Under the pieces are notes generated by a model. That model had not been told where the DNA came from. It saw nothing but the letters and a program-made list of their open reading frames with translations, and did no database searches. From Arion vulgaris (lineage: Eukaryota; Mollusca; Gastropoda; Stylommatophora; Arionidae), in contig CM036754.1 in the NCBI GenBank assembly GCA_020796225.1, positions 43,894,420 to 43,958,419 of the forward strand: 64,000 nt of DNA, given 5' to 3'. Of this stretch, positions 42,225-55,559 are shown piece by piece. Each line of letters starts with the position of its first letter. Positions within the stretch are counted from its first letter, which is position 1. The translations under genes and the position numbers were made by a program.

Positions 42225-43800
42225 TTTTTTTTCTCTCCAATCCTGGTTTACCTTAGAGCGTCAGGATAAGAAGAGATTTCTAGAACGAGCCCTAGTGTGC
42301 GCTTCATAAATAGTGTCTGTTGTTGCCTCTGTTATCTCTGAGGTCCACCTTTTGCTGGCCGACCTTTTGCTTTGTATCTATTGTTTCGGAGCAGCATTGC
42401 TCTTTTAGGTGCACTGTATGTTGGTAGTCTGCTTATGTGGACGGACCATTTAGTTTTTCGTTTCTTGATGAAGTTTAGTATTGATGTTGTACCCACTTTT
42501 TTCTGATGTCTTCATTTCTCAACCGGTCTCTTCTTGTTACACCCAACATTCTGCGCAGACACTTCATCTCTGTCGTGACTAGTTTTCTTCTATCATTTGT
42601 TGTCAGGGTCCAGGTTTGGCACTGGTAGCATAATGGAGGGGGAGAGATTGTATTGAACAGTGCGCTTTTTGTGTTCATGGTAACATGTTTGCATTTTAAA
42701 ATTGGCACCACTTGTCCTATCATTTCTTCTTCTTCTTCTTGCGATTGTACTTTATGGTTGTTTTTATCATTCTAATGTGATATATAAAGAGCCAGACACC
42801 AAGAACAGGTGTACGTTCACAACCTTCAGTACCAATTAGAGCTCAGGTGCTTATCCTTCGGTGGTGTGTTTGGTTTCAATCAGCTGTTTATTTACTAGGA
42901 TAGCTTGCCCTAGGTACGATCCATTCTGCCGTATATTTGGGTCCGAACTACGCCTTTACGATCATCTCTGATCTAAGCCATGGTGCTTGGACGTCATTCC
43001 TGTGGATATCTATGGTGTTTGACTCATCTCACTGTGTGGATGATCTGCATGTGCTGACGTCATCTCACTCTGTGAAGGGTGATCGTGTCCATTCTTAGTC
43101 CATGTTTGGGTCAAGCCTTTGCGTTATCAGCTTACTTTTCTATCACAGTGAGTTTATCCAGAGTTGGAGTATTCTCTGCCGTTTCGGGGTGCGTGTCGGC
43201 ACTTGGCAATTTGCAAGTGTTTACCCAACATTTTCCTGTCCCCGGGAAACACTAGACTGGGACTGCGCACAGATATTCCTATCATTTGATTTGCTTTGTT
43301 GCATCTGTGTTGGATTTCATTAGTTATTCTTCCGTGTGCTGAAAAAATACTCCTTAGGTATGTAAAGACTTTGACTTGTGATAGTGTTTTCCTCTCTAGC
43401 AAATGCCATTACGTCGATTTTGTCGATGTTTATTCTCATATTATATTCATGGCATTTTAATTGGAGTCTGTTAATGTATTGATTTAGCTGTTCTTCTGTT
43501 GATGATATGATTGCCTGATCGTCTGCAAAAATAAATTCGTTTAAGAGTTCCCCAAGATTGTTTCCTTCGCTGGTGTTAGCTATTTTACAGATTTGATAAA
43601 TAGATGTGATGAACAGTAGAGGTGATAGTACTCATTCTTGTCTTACTCCTGATCCTGTGTGAAGCTTTTCTGATATCCCTGTGTTTGTTCGAATAGTACA
43701 CTTAGCTGTTTTGCAAAAGCTCTTGCATAGATTGATTAGGTTGTCATTAACCCCACAGATTGACAATATATTGCCCAACTTGTGTCTGTCAACGCATCAA
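42225..43800 (-). mobile_element. LINE-E copy with the RT catalytic FADD motif, split by a 551-bp insertion
   Basis: Two collinear parts (43,277-43,800 and 42,225-42,725) read on the minus strand as FIFADDQAIISSTEEQLNQY, MRINIDKIDVMAFARE, KVFTYLRSIFSAHG, EIQHRCNKANQMIG, then after the insertion LCYQCQTWTLTTNDRRKLVT, EMKCLRRMLGVTRRDRL and EDIRKKWVQHQY. F-A-D-D is the metal-binding catalytic core of LINE reverse transcriptases (palm motif C), so this is the most informative LINE copy in the window. It is 5'-truncated into the 21-bp array and not functional. Confidence 0.88.
42726..43276 (-). mobile_element. 551-bp retroposon with GAA tail and 11-bp duplication, inside LINE-E
   Basis: TCCTATCATTT occurs at 42,715-42,725 and again at 43,277-43,287. 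The left edge, CTTCTTCTTCTTCTTGCGAT, is the complement of a GAA tail. The interior shares GCGATTGTAC and TTTATTTACTAGGATAGCTT with SINE-5a, so it is a longer or diverged relative. It interrupts the LINE-E coding sequence at the NQMIG/QV position. Confidence 0.8.
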
Positions 43801-44672
43801 CTTGTAAAAAGTACACATCAACTTGTAAAAAGTGTACATCAACTTGTAAAAAGTATACATCAACTTGTAAAAAGTGTACATCAACTTGTAAAAAGTATAC
43901 ATCAATTTATAAAAAGTGTATATCAACTTGTAAAAAGTATACATCAACTTGTAAAAAAAGTGTACATCAACTTGTAAAAAGTATACATCAACTTGTAAAA
44001 AGTATACATCAACTTGTAAAAAGTATACATCAATTTATAAAAAGTGTATATCAACTTGTAAAAAGTATACATCAATTGTAAAAAGTGTACATTAACATTG
44101 TAAAAGTATACATCAACTTGTAAAAGTATACATCAATTTAAAAAGTGTATATCAACTTGTAAAAAGTATACATCAACTTGTAAAAAAAGTGTACATCAAC
44201 TTGTAAAAAGTATACATCAACTTGTAAAAAGTATACATCAACTTGTAAAAAGTATACATCAATTTATAAAAAGTGTATATCAACTGTAAGTATACATCAA
44301 TTTAAAATGTAATCAATTTAAAGTTACATCAACTTGTAAGTAACATCAATGGTATCATCAATTTATAAGTGTATATCAACTAAAGTATACATCAACTTGT
44401 AAAAATGTACATCAAATTGTAAAAGTATACATCAACTTGTAAAAATGTACATCAACTTGTAAAAAGTATACATCAACTTGTAAAAAGTATACATCCACTT
44501 GTAAAAAAGTATACATCAACTTGTAAAAAGTGTACATTAACTTGTAAAAAGTATACATCAACTTGTAAAAAAGTATACATCAACTTGTAAAAAAGTATAC
44601 ATCAACTGTAAAAGTGTACATCAACTTGTAAAAAGTATACATCAATTTGTAAAAAGTATACATCAACTTGGG
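43788..44672. repeat. About 21-bp minisatellite, about 42 units
   Basis: Unit CATCAACTTGTAAAAAGTAT(A), with GTGT/GTAT variants and CAATTTATAAAA variants at roughly regular spacing. Units at 44,280-44,400 are heavily deleted. Its first unit overlaps the LINE-E boundary (GTCAACGCATCAACTTG). Confidence 0.93.
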
Positions 44673-45070
44673 AGAAACGTACATGATAATCCATGTCTAA
44701 CAATCGTGTTGTCTTTATTTTCTTTATTTCTTTATTTTGGATGTAACATTGGTATCAATGTCTCATGTTATTTCGCCTGAAAAATATCGCAACATTTTTT
44801 TTTTACAAAATTGTACACATGGCATGAAGAGAGATGAACGTGCATATTTGTTAAGTCATTCCATAATGAATATTGATATTTGTTTTACCTGAATGTCACC
44901 TGCAGTTTCTTCAACCAGACAAAGTTCTATCTGGCATGTACTTGACCTTTGATAACAGCATCACCTGCCTGATTTTGAAGTCTAGACAGTCCATGACTGC
45001 TGAAACATTTCTCTCAGAGCTACCGTTACCATTGTGATTGATTTAAAGCACTGGTTCCCAAACTGTGCTA
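44673..45070. other. Non-coding spacer
   Basis: No recognised gene. The minus-strand open frames at 44,982-45,273 are antisense to a LINE tail. Confidence 0.45.
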
Positions 45071-45074
45071 CTCG

Positions 45075-45285
45075 AAAAATAATAAGTAAAATGCGGAAAG
45101 AAGGCGAGAGGAAGACCACGCAAAAGATGGTTAGATGGCATAGCAGAATCCTGTAAAAGGCAAAAAGTATTTCGCAAGCCACTTGAGCAGCGCAAGAGAA
45201 AAACAGAAAACCTCGACATTGGGAAACAACCAGGTAACAATGTGACAAATAAAAGAAGAATGACGGGGAACAAAAAGTTTTTTAA
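45075..45285 (+). mobile_element. LINE tail fragment
   Basis: The plus-strand frame reads GKKARGRPRKRWLDGIAESC. The R-G-R-P-R-K-R-W-x-D-G-I block is the standard C-terminal motif of LINE polyproteins. What follows (KRQKVFRKPLEQRKRKT...) is decayed. Confidence 0.6.
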
Positions 45286-45403
45286 AGGTCAAAATTAGTT
45301 ATGTGACAATAAAGTCCAGATTTACGACTGTTTCTTGCATCTCTCGAGCCTGAGTTCAAGGAACTAAGTAAATCAATGCAAGCTCAACAATCTCACTGGC
45401 ATT

Positions 45404-45600
45404 GTTGATTGATTGATTGATTGATATGACCAGTATCATTGCAATACCGTGAATGTGTGCTCCAATCTCTTTCCTGCACAGGAGGATCTCAACGCCAGTG
45501 CACGAACTCTATAGCACTTGCGAGGGGGGTCCTCGATGCAATTTAGACGGTGAAAATATTTTGTAGGAATTTTATTTTTTAATCTTTCGAATTATGGCTA
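45404..45600 (-). mobile_element. SINE-1, 3' half
   Basis: It runs from the plus-strand GATT repeat tail through CTCCAATCTCTTTCCTGCAC to TTTTGTAGGAATTTT. The head half is missing. Confidence 0.7.
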
Positions 45601-46394
45601 ATATGATGTGTTTTACGAATTATGATAGCTAATATGAATGTGCTTTACGAATTGAGTTTCTTTGTCTTTTCTTCTTCACCTTTCAACTCCCAACGGAGAA
45701 CATTTGAGTTTCTGTGTTACAAATATTGTCAAATTAAATCTGTGGTGTGTACTTTGTGTGTATATTTAAGTATATTTTTCCAACATACTACCTCATTTCC
45801 ACTGTGTTACATTAATTTAGACACTGAACAAAACTGTTAGTATTTCTTCTTCTTCTGCGTTCGCTCGCTGTTAATTCAGGCGTTAGCCATGATGCCTGGT
45901 CTGGCGCTTCTGACGATTTTTTCTGCGCCTGCTTATACTATTTGACTGGTGTCCCCGCATCAAGGGGCCCCTCGTCGACTTGTATAGGATTTAAATTAGA
46001 TTCAAATTTCGTTTCCCGGAAAACTGTAGTCCGAACCCCTTTCTGAGTTCTCATACCTCGGAACTTGTGAGATTTAATAACAGCATTTGAAAACAAATTT
46101 AATTTAGAAATTGTTTTAAAATGATAAAGAAAAAATTGGGGAAACCCCTGATTTAAGACCGACTTCAAGGCACATGCTGATACTGGTTAAAAAATACAGA
46201 TATACAAGAATCAAACACAATTTATGATGTCCAATGCTATGTATTATATTTTCAACCTGTAATTGAACCCTTTACAAAAAGATTCAAAACTTCAGCTTGT
46301 TTGGATTGTTTTTCAAAAAATTTGTTTTAAAAAGTGTACCCTTTAAACATAATAATAATAATAATAAAAATATCTGAAGTCGGAAAGGGTTGGC
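45601..46394. other. Spacer with small dispersed repeat pieces
   Basis: About 45,845-45,975 resembles 52,785-52,905 and 54,375-54,430, sharing a GCGCTTCTG...GTGTCCC(T/C)CGC arrangement, so an old dispersed repeat is likely. An AAT microsatellite lies at about 46,352-46,368. No gene is recognised. Confidence 0.4.
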
Positions 46395-46610
46395 TTCTTC
46401 TTTTTTAAACGCCCATATCGACCCATGTTAATCCTTTTTTATTTTATGTGATCCGGGCCTAAGTGGGTTGTACGTTGTGCCCCTTTGTATTCGTAGGCAA
46501 GCACATTTGATTTCTGAACTTTTTATTTACAGGGGATTCTAGGGCCCCTTTCCTCTTCCCTCCATGCCGGGGGGCGGTGGACCGACAGTGTGTTGCCGGG
46601 CTGAATTGGG
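46395..46610 (-). mobile_element. SINE-5a copy in a poorly resolved stretch
   Basis: It shows the family order (AACGCCCATATCGACCCATG, GTGATCCGGGCCTAAG, GTAGGCAAGCACATTTGATT, ACTTTTTATTTACAGGGGAT), with many homopolymer changes compared with the other copies. This matches the poor consensus quality of the adjacent array. Confidence 0.6.
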
Positions 46611-46639
46611 AAAAAAGAAAGTAACACGCGACCTCATGA

Positions 46640-49600
46640 TTCTTGGGTTTTGGATATGAACGGGATGACAACATAATGAAATAAAAATAAACTTTTTGTG
46701 TTATATCAGAACGGGATGACAACATAATGAATATAAAATAAACTTTTTGGTTAATGCGTGGACAAATAATGAATATAAGAATAAACTTTGTGGTTATATC
46801 AGAAAAGTGTATGACAACAATAAAAAAGAATAAAATTTGTGGTTATATCAGAACACGAGAAAAATGAATATAAAAATAAACCTTTTGTTATCAGAACGTG
46901 TATAAAATAATAATATAAGAATAAACCTTGTGGTTATATCAGAACAGTAGACAAAATCATGAAATTGAATAAACCTTGTGGTTATATCAGAACGGGATGA
47001 CAAATACAGAAAATAAGAATAAAATTTTTGTGGTTATATCAGAATTTTTTGACAAAATCATGAAATGAATAAACTTCTTGTGGTTATATCAGAACATATG
47101 ACAAATACATGAATATAAAGATAAACTTTTTTGGGTTTTATCAGAACAGTATGACAACATACAGAATATAAAAATAAACTTTTGTGGTTATATCAAACGG
47201 GTTTAAACATAATGAAATAAGAATAAACTTCTTGTGGTTATATCAGAACAGGGACAACATACATGAAATAAGAATAAACTTTTGTATTATATCAGAACTT
47301 TTGGGGCAACATATATGAATATAAGACTAAACTTTTTAGTTATATCAGAACGGTTTAAAATACATGAATATAAGAATAAACTTTGGATTCAGAACGGGAT
47401 GACAACATACATGAATATAAAAATAAACTTTTTTTTGGGTTTTATCAGAACGTGTATGACAACATAAGAATATAAAAATAAACTTTTGTGGTTATATCAG
47501 AACGTGTATGACAACATAGAATATAAAAATAAACCCTTTTGGTTATATCAGAACACGTATGACAACATACATGAATATAAGACTAAACCCTTTTGGTTAT
47601 ATCAGAACAGTATGACAAAATAATGAAATAAGAATAAACTTTTGGGAATCAGAACATATGACAAATACATGAATATAAGATAAACTTCTTTTGTTATATC
47701 AAAAGGACAACATAATGAATATGATAAACCCTTGTGTTATATCAGAAGGGATGACAAATACATGAATATAAAAAAACTTCTTGTGGTTATATCAGAACGG
47801 GATGAAACATACATGAATATAAGAATAAACTTTTGTGGTTATATCAGAAACGGGATGACAACATAAGAATATAAGAATAAACTTTTGAACAGAACGGGAT
47901 GACAACATAATGAATATAAAAATAAACCCCTTTTGGTTATATCAGAATGTATGACAACATAATAATATAAGAATAACTTTTGTTTATATCAGAACGGGAT
48001 GACAACATACAGAATATAAGAATAAACTTTTGTAGTTATTGTGTGTATGAAAAATAAAGAATATAAGAATAAACTTTTTGTGGTTATATCAGAACGTGTA
48101 TGCAAATAATGAATATAAGAAAAAACTTTTGTGGGTTTTATCAGCGTTAAAACAACAAGAATATAAAAATAAACTTTTGTGTTATATCAGAACTTATGAC
48201 AACAAAATGAATATAAGATAAACTTTGTGGTTAAAAGAACATATACAAATACATGAATATAAGACAAATTCTTTTGGGTTTTATCAGAAAGTGTATGACA
48301 ACATAATGAATATAAGAATAAATTTTTTTAAAAAACAGTATGACAACATACAGAATATAAGAATAAACTTTTTGTGGTTATATCGGAACGTATGACAACA
48401 TACAGGGAAAATAAGAATAAACTTGGGTTATATCAGAACAAGAACAACATACATGAATATAAAAATAAACTTTGTGTTATATCAGAAGGGATGACAACAT
48501 ACAAATTAAGAATAAATTTTTTGGGTTATATCAGAACGTTTATAAACTCATGAATATAAAAATAAACTTCTTGTGGTTATATGAAACGTTGACAACATAC
48601 ATAAATAAAATAAACCTTGTGGATATCAGCATTGAAAAATACATGAATATAAGAATAAACCCCTTGGTTTTATTTTAGAACAAAAAGACAACATAATGAA
48701 TATAAGAATAAACTTTTTGGTTTTACAGCACGTATGACAACATACATGAATATAAGAATAAACTTCTTGAGGTTTTTCAGAACGGGATGACAACATTAAA
48801 GAATATAAGATAAACCGAAAAAACAGAACGTAGCAACATAAAGAAATAAGAATAAACTTCTTGTGGTTATATCAGAACGGGAAACATAAAAAATATAAGA
48901 ATAAACTTTTTGTGGTTATATCGAACGGGAGACAACATACATGAATATAAGAATAAACTTTTGTTTTATCAGAACGGTATACAACAAAATGAATATAAAA
49001 TAAACTTTTGTGGTTATATCAGAACACGTATGACAACATACATGAATATAAGACTAAACTTTTTTGTGGTTATATCAGCAGTATGACAACATAATGAAAA
49101 AAGAATAAACTTTGTTTATATCAGCATATGACAACATACATGAATATAAGAAAACTTGTGTTATATCAGAACGTGGGAAAACATAATGAATATAAGATAA
49201 AATCCTTGGATATCAGTGTGATGACAACATCATGAATATAAGAATAAACTTTTTTTTATATCAGAACGTGTTTACAACATACATGAATATAAAAATAAAC
49301 CCTTTTGGTTATTAGAACCGTTGACAACATACATGAATATAAGAATAAACTTCTTGTGGTTATATCAGAACGGGATGACAACATAATGAATATAAGAATA
49401 AACTTCTTGTGGTTATTAGAAAGTTGACAACATAAAGAATATAAAAATAAAATTCTTGTGGTTATATCAGAACAGTATGACAACATACATGAATATAAAA
49501 AAAACTTGTGGAATCAGAACGGGATGACAACATACATGAATATAAGAATAAACTTTTTGTGTTATATTTAGAACAAGTATGACAACATAATGAAATAAGA

Positions 49601-52052
49601 ATAAACCCTTTTGGTTATATCAGAACACGTATGACAACATACATGAATATAAGAATAAACCTTTGGTTTATCAGAACAGTATGACAAATACATGAATATA
49701 AGAATAAACTTTTTGTGGTTTTTCAGAACACGTATGACAAATTTAAAGAATATAAGAATAAACTTTTTGGATTCAGAACGGTTTTCCAACATGAATATAA
49801 GAATAAACTTTGTGGTTATATCAGAACAAGTAAAAAATAAGAATATAAAAATAAACTTTGTGGTTATATCAGAACGTATGACAACATAATGAATATAAGA
49901 AAAACTTCCTGTGGATATCAGAACGTATGACAAATAATGAATATAAGAAAAACTTTTGTTTATACAGAACGGGGATGACAACATAAGAATATAAGAATAA
50001 AATTCCTGTGGTTATATCCCGAACAAGTATGAAAATAAGAATATAAAAAAAATTTTTTGGTTATATCAGAACCGTAGACAACATAATGAAATAAGAATTT
50101 GTGGTTATATCAGAAAGTATGACAACATACATGAATATAAGAAAAACTCTTTTTTATATCAGAACCGTATGACAACATAAAGAAATAAAAAAAACTTTTT
50201 GGGGTTTTATCAAACGTGTATGACAACATAATGAATATAAAAAATAAACTTTGTGGTTATATCAAACGGGAGACAACATACATGAAATAAAATAAACCTT
50301 TTTTGTTATTCAGAACGGGAACAAAAATGAATATAAGAAAAAGTTCTTGTGGTTATATCAGAACGGTATGACAAAATACTAAATAAAAAAAACTTCTTGT
50401 GGTTATATCAGAAACTTTTGACAAATACATGAAAATAAGAATAAACTTTTGTGGTTATATCAGAACTTATGACAACATACATGAATATAAGAATAAATTT
50501 TTTTGGGTTTTTCAGAACGTTGAAAATACAGAATATAAGAAAAACTTTTGTTTATATCGAACGTGATGAAACATAATGAATATGAAAAAATTCTTTGGGA
50601 ATCAGAACAAGTATGAAAAAAACATGAAATAAGAAAAAACTTTTTGTGGTTTTATGAACGTTGCAACATAATGAAATAAGAATAAACTTTTGTGGTTATA
50701 CAGAACAGTATAAAATACATGAATATAAAAATAAACTTCTTGTGGGTTTTATCAGAACAGAGACAACATACATGAATATAAGAATAAACTTTTTGGTTAT
50801 ATCAGAACGTGTTTACAACATACATGAATATAAAAATAAATTCTTTTGGTTATATCAGAACGGTATGACAACATCATAATATAAGAAAAACCTTGTGTTA
50901 TATCAGAACGGGATGACAACATACAGAATATAAGAATAAACTTTTGAAATCAGAATTTTGACAACATACATGAATATAAGATAAACTTCTTGTGGGTTTT
51001 ATCAGAACATGAAACATAAGAAATAAAATCTTCTTTGGTTTTTCAGAACGGGATGACAACATACATGAAATAAAAATAAACTTTTGTGGTTATATCAGAA
51101 ACGGGGATGACAACATCATGAATATAAGAATAAACTTTGTGGGTTTTATCAGAACGGGATGACAAATATGAATATAAGAAAAAACTCTTGTGTTATATCA
51201 GAAAGTATGACCATACAGAATAAAGAATAAACTTTGGGGTTTTATCAGAACGGGATGACCAAAAAATGAATATAAGAATAAACTTTTATTTATCAGAACG
51301 GGACAACATAATGAATATGAATAAACTTTTGTGGTTATATCAAAAAATTAACAACAAATGAATATAAAATAAAATTTTGTGGTTATATCAGAACAAGTAT
51401 GACAAATACATAATTGAATAAACTCTTTTGTGGTTATATCAGAACGATATGACAACATAAGAATAAAGAATAAACTTCTTGTGGTTATATCAGAACGGTA
51501 GCCCTACATGAATATAAGAATAAACTTTTTTTGGTTATATCAGAACGTATGAAAAATACATGAATATAAGTAAATTCTTGTGGTTATATCAGAACGGGAG
51601 ACAACATAAAGAATATAAAAAAAACTTCTTGTGAATCAGAAATTTAAAAACATACATGAATATAAGAATAAACTCTTGTGTTATATCAGAACGTTGACAA
51701 CATACATGAATATAAAATAAACTTTTTGTGTTATATCAGAACGTATGACAACATACATGAATATAAGAATAAACTTTGTTTATATCAGAACGTGTATGAC
51801 AACATACAAAAAATATAAGAATAAATTCTTTGGGTTTTTCAGAACAAGTATGACAACATCTGAATATGAATAAAATTTTTGTTGTTATATCAGAACGTGT
51901 ATGACAACATACATGAATATAAGAATAAACTTCTTGTGGTTATATCAGAACGCGTATGACAACATACATGAATATAAGAATAAACTTCTTGTGGTTATAT
52001 CAGAACGCGTATGACAACATACATGAATATAAGAATAAACTCTTGTGGTTAA
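46640..52052. repeat. 55-bp satellite array, about 98 units, 5.4 kb, mostly degraded
   Basis: Clean units at 51,900-52,045 give GAATAAACTTCTTGTGGTTA plus TATCAGAACGCGTATGACAA plus CATACATGAATATAA. Elsewhere almost every unit has lost several bases or has runs such as TTTTT or GGGG. The damage differs from unit to unit and is concentrated away from the right edge. Many short open frames on both strands are spurious. Confidence 0.95.
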
Positions 52053-52299
52053 TCCAAGATTTATCAATTGTTGTGTGTTTGTTATGTAAGGGATTAAAGC
52101 CTCATTAAGCAAAGGCCCGCTATTTCATCCTTAGGACGAGTCTTGTTTAGTTATATCAGACGTGTAGGCAATATGTTCCCAAACTAATTTGGGGCAACGT
52201 CCACTTGCAAGACATACATTTTGTAACACACCCCTTTCTTTCCCTATTATAACAGTTGTCCGCATTCAAGCAGTTTGATATTTTCAATGTAAATCACAA
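52053..52299. other. Non-coding spacer
   Basis: Short unique sequence between two arrays. No features seen. Confidence 0.5.
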
Positions 52300-52694
52300 C
52301 TAATGATACATTACTGCTTATGTTGTTAAATAACAACTAATGATACATTACTGCTTATGTTGTTAAATAACAACTAATGATACATTACTGCTTATGTTGT
52401 TAAATAACAACTAATGATACATTACTGCTTATGTTGTTAAATAACAACTAATGATACATTACTGCTTATGTTGTTAAATAGCAACTAATGATACATTACT
52501 GCTTATGTTGTTAAATAACAACTAATGATACATTAATGCTTATGTTGTTAAATAACAACTAATGATACATTACTGCTTATGTTGTTAAATAACAACTAAT
52601 GATACATTACTGCTTATGTTGTTAAATAGCAACTAATGATACATTACTGCTTATGTTGTTAAATAGCAACTAATGATACATTACTGCTTATGTT
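52300..52694. repeat. 37-bp satellite array, about 10 units
   Basis: Unit AACAACTAATGATACATTAC(TGCTTATGTTGTTAAAT), nearly perfect, with an AACAACT/AGCAACT variant position. Confidence 0.95.
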
Positions 52695-53764
52695 GTGTTA
52701 AAGTATTCAACAAGTAGTGGTCATCTTGAATAGTTATTCAATTGCAAAATTCAGGAAAATAATTTCTTCTCCTTTTCGTTGGCCCGCTATGAATTCAGGT
52801 GTAGACAGGACATCCAGTATTGCGCTTCTGTCTGATTTTTACGTGAGGCTTGCTTTCCTTTTCATCAGTGTCCCTCGCCATTCAGGCGAGCCTTCTCTGA
52901 CAGAGGCGAAAATAATTTATTTTATAATATGTATTATTAATTTCTTCTATAAGGTGCCACCGACCATTAGATCGCCTGACACCACTACACCCCCAAATTG
53001 CTTCTGAAGCAACTCCCCCCACCATAGAAAACTTCAGCTACCATGGGGGCGGTACTGACCACTTTGGAACCCGTGGTGTATGTCAACAAATGAGCTCTGA
53101 TGAAGAATCTAATTAAGAAAGGTGTTTAATCAAGTAAAGAATTGTATATGCGTGTTGGTAGGGAGAGCCAGAGCCAACTATAAACTTATAAAGCTATCTA
53201 GAGTTGGCTGTGAGGTGCTATCGTCAAAGGTGTTAACCAATCAACTAACACACGTAGACGAGCGCATGCGCAATTAGAGGGGAATATTTCGTTATCTCTA
53301 GCAGGATTTCACTGCGCAGGTGAGAGGTATAAGATGGCAAGAAGTAAAGTTGAGCATTCAATACATCTACCTCAAGCATAACAATTAAGATAGCTGATGT
53401 CTGTCGGGTAATAGGCTTGGCTGGCGAGGTAAACCATGACATATACAACAACTTCAAGCATAGGCGCCACATAAACTTTTCTAGGATGGCGGGAGGGGAT
53501 GAGATGGGGATGGGGTAAAAATTAATTGGTCATAAGCCACTGTTGAGTGTCTCAATACAGATGTCAGTAACTACATAGATGAATTCGCGTTTTGGACATC
53601 TCATTATAATTTTTCTGGTCAATTCTGTCTGATTCAATTATCATACTTGACAAATATTTTTATCTTTACAGAAGAATTAATATTATTTCATTCTACAGAG
53701 AAATCTGATACTAGAATTCCCCCAAGAGAACTCAAACACGATCTTGGAAAGTCTTTTTCAGACT
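52695..53764. other. Non-coding spacer
   Basis: This includes the dispersed piece at 52,785-52,905 mentioned above. The remaining sequence has no motif or repeat I recognise. Confidence 0.45.
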
Positions 53765-54325
53765 AAGATTCGAACTTCTCTCCCCTTATCGGGTCTATGT
53801 TTCTTTTGTCTCTGACCATGACACGAACTTCTCTTCCCTTATTTTTTTCATTCTGACAAGAATCTGATACTAGAATCTCCCAAGAGAACTAACAGATCTA
53901 TGATCTTTTGTCTCTGACTATGATCGAACTTCTCTCCCCTTATCAGGTCTATGTTTCTTTTGTCTCTGACCATGACACGAACTTCTCTCCCCCTTATCAG
54001 GTCTATGTTTCTTTTGTCTCGACATGATTCGAACTTCTCTTCCTTATCGGGTCTATGTTTCTTTGTCTCTGACCATGACTCGAACTTTCTCCCCTTATCG
54101 GGTCTTGTTTCTTTTGTCTCTGACCATGACTCGAACTTTCTTCCCCTTACAGGTCTATGTTTCTTTGTCTCTGACCATGACTCGAACTTTCTTCCCCTTA
54201 TCAGGTCTATGTTTCTTTTGTCTCTGACCATGACTCGAACTTTCTTCCCTTATAAGGTCTATGTTTCTTTTGTCTTTGACCATAACTCGAACTTCTCTTC
54301 CCCTTATCGGGTCTATGTTTTAGTT
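53765..54325. repeat. About 56-bp tandem array, about 9 to 10 units
   Basis: Units carry TCGAACTTCTCTCCCCTTAT, CGGGTCTATGTTTCTTTTGT and CTCTGACCATGAC. The first two units are interrupted by a duplicated flank (TTCATTCT-ACA-GA...CTGATACTAGAAT at 53,690 and 53,860). Confidence 0.9.
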
Positions 54326-54534
54326 TTCTTACGATGAATTGAGGCGTAGTCGTGACCTCTCTTGACTGAATGTTGCATAAATGCTTGCTTTCTTTATTAC
54401 CAGTGTCCCTCGCTATTCAGACGAACCTTACTTCGTCTTAATAGATACTTGTAATTTAGAACTCCAAGTAAAGAATCAGGGTATCTTGTAGCCAAACCGC
54501 GTACCGTGTACACACCAAAGATGTTTGCCTAAGA

Positions 54535-54775
54535 TAGAATCTAAAACTTGTTGGAAGAATACTTGGATAAACCGATCAGGATAAAATTAACAATATCAGA
54601 TTTCAAGAACTAACTTGTCTGGAAGACATAAATAAAGAGATAAAAGTAGACGATGGATTGGACATGTCCTCAGGGTGAGAGAAAAAAGGCAGCCTAGACA
54701 TGCAATGCAGTGGACACCCAGGGACAGCGGGGAAAAGGTAGACCTAAGTATACGAGAAGACGTCCTATTGTTGTC
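54535..54775 (+). mobile_element. LINE-H-like tail fragment
   Basis: The frame reads SRRWIGHVLRVREKRQPRHA, MQWTPRDSGEKVD. The R-R-W-I-G-H-V-L-R...A-x-x-W-T-P block is the LINE C-terminal signature. It is joined tail-to-tail to the LINE-B copy on its right. Confidence 0.7.
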
Positions 54776-54796
54776 TATTGTTGTCCATTCCCAGGT

Positions 54797-55475
54797 GGAA
54801 GATGTAGTTGGCTGTCCACTCTTGCCGTTAAGCGTAGGGATGGGAGCTTTAATTTGCGTTCTAGGGCCAGATGAGTCGCCCTTGTTGTGTTATATCCATG
54901 TTTATGTAGTGTGGTCTTGAATTGCTCTCCATCTTTTCTTGGTCTTCCTTAGCTCTAGTACCCGATCTCTTTTCATTGTATGCTGTTATTGGTGGTTGGT
55001 TGTATTTCATTCTCATTATATATCCAAACCACTGCATTTGCTGTCTTTCGATGTATTCGGTGCATGAAGTTATGCCCACTCTGCTTGTGGTGTCCTTATT
55101 TCGTAGTCTATCTTTCTCGGTGACTCCCACTGTCTTCCTCAAGTATTTCATTTCACACGTGGTGAGCTTTCTGTAGTGTGTTGCTGTAAGAGACCAAGTT
55201 TGACAGTGGTAACAAAGTGTTGGTAGGAAAATACTTTTATCATCTGTCTTTTCACTTCCATCTTGATCTTTGGGTGTTGTAGTAATGGTGCCAGCTAGTA
55301 GGTCACTGCATTTGATTTTTGACACCTTGTCTCTATTTCTCTATCGAGTTTTCTGTCCTCTGTGAAAATGCTGCCTAAATTTTGAATTCAGAAACTTGCT
55401 TTACTCTGGTGTTGTCAATTTGTATGTTTGCTTGGCTTAGTGCTATGTTTTGGCTTTGTTAGGACTAGATTTGAA
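54797..55475 (-). mobile_element. LINE-B fragment, best-preserved copy
   Basis: The minus strand encodes LAGTITTTPKDQDGSEKTDD, KSIFLPTLCYHCQTWSLTAT, CEMKYLRKTVGVTEKDRLRN, CTEYIERQQMQWFGYIMRMK and ITAYNEKRSGTRAKEDQEKM in one frame of about 150 codons. It is collinear with 1,322-2,035 to the last base of shared 3' sequence (CTACGCTTAACGGCAAGAGT). It is 5'-truncated and upstream sequence is frameshifted near 55,380. Confidence 0.85.
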
Positions 55476-55559
55476 GTAGAAAGTAAAGCACAAAATTGAA
55501 TTTAGTGGAAATTGTTTGTCTCTGTGGTATGTACGCAACTAAGACTGATGATGATGCAT

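Noticed and set aside
53095..53125. Hammerhead ribozyme at CTCTGATGAAG
   Set aside because: A CTGATGA word is present, but no stem II can form before the next GAAA and no flanking helices are visible.
54861..55325. 154-codon host gene on the minus strand
   Set aside because: The protein is the C-terminal region of a LINE endonuclease-reverse transcriptase, collinear with another copy at 1,322-2,035.
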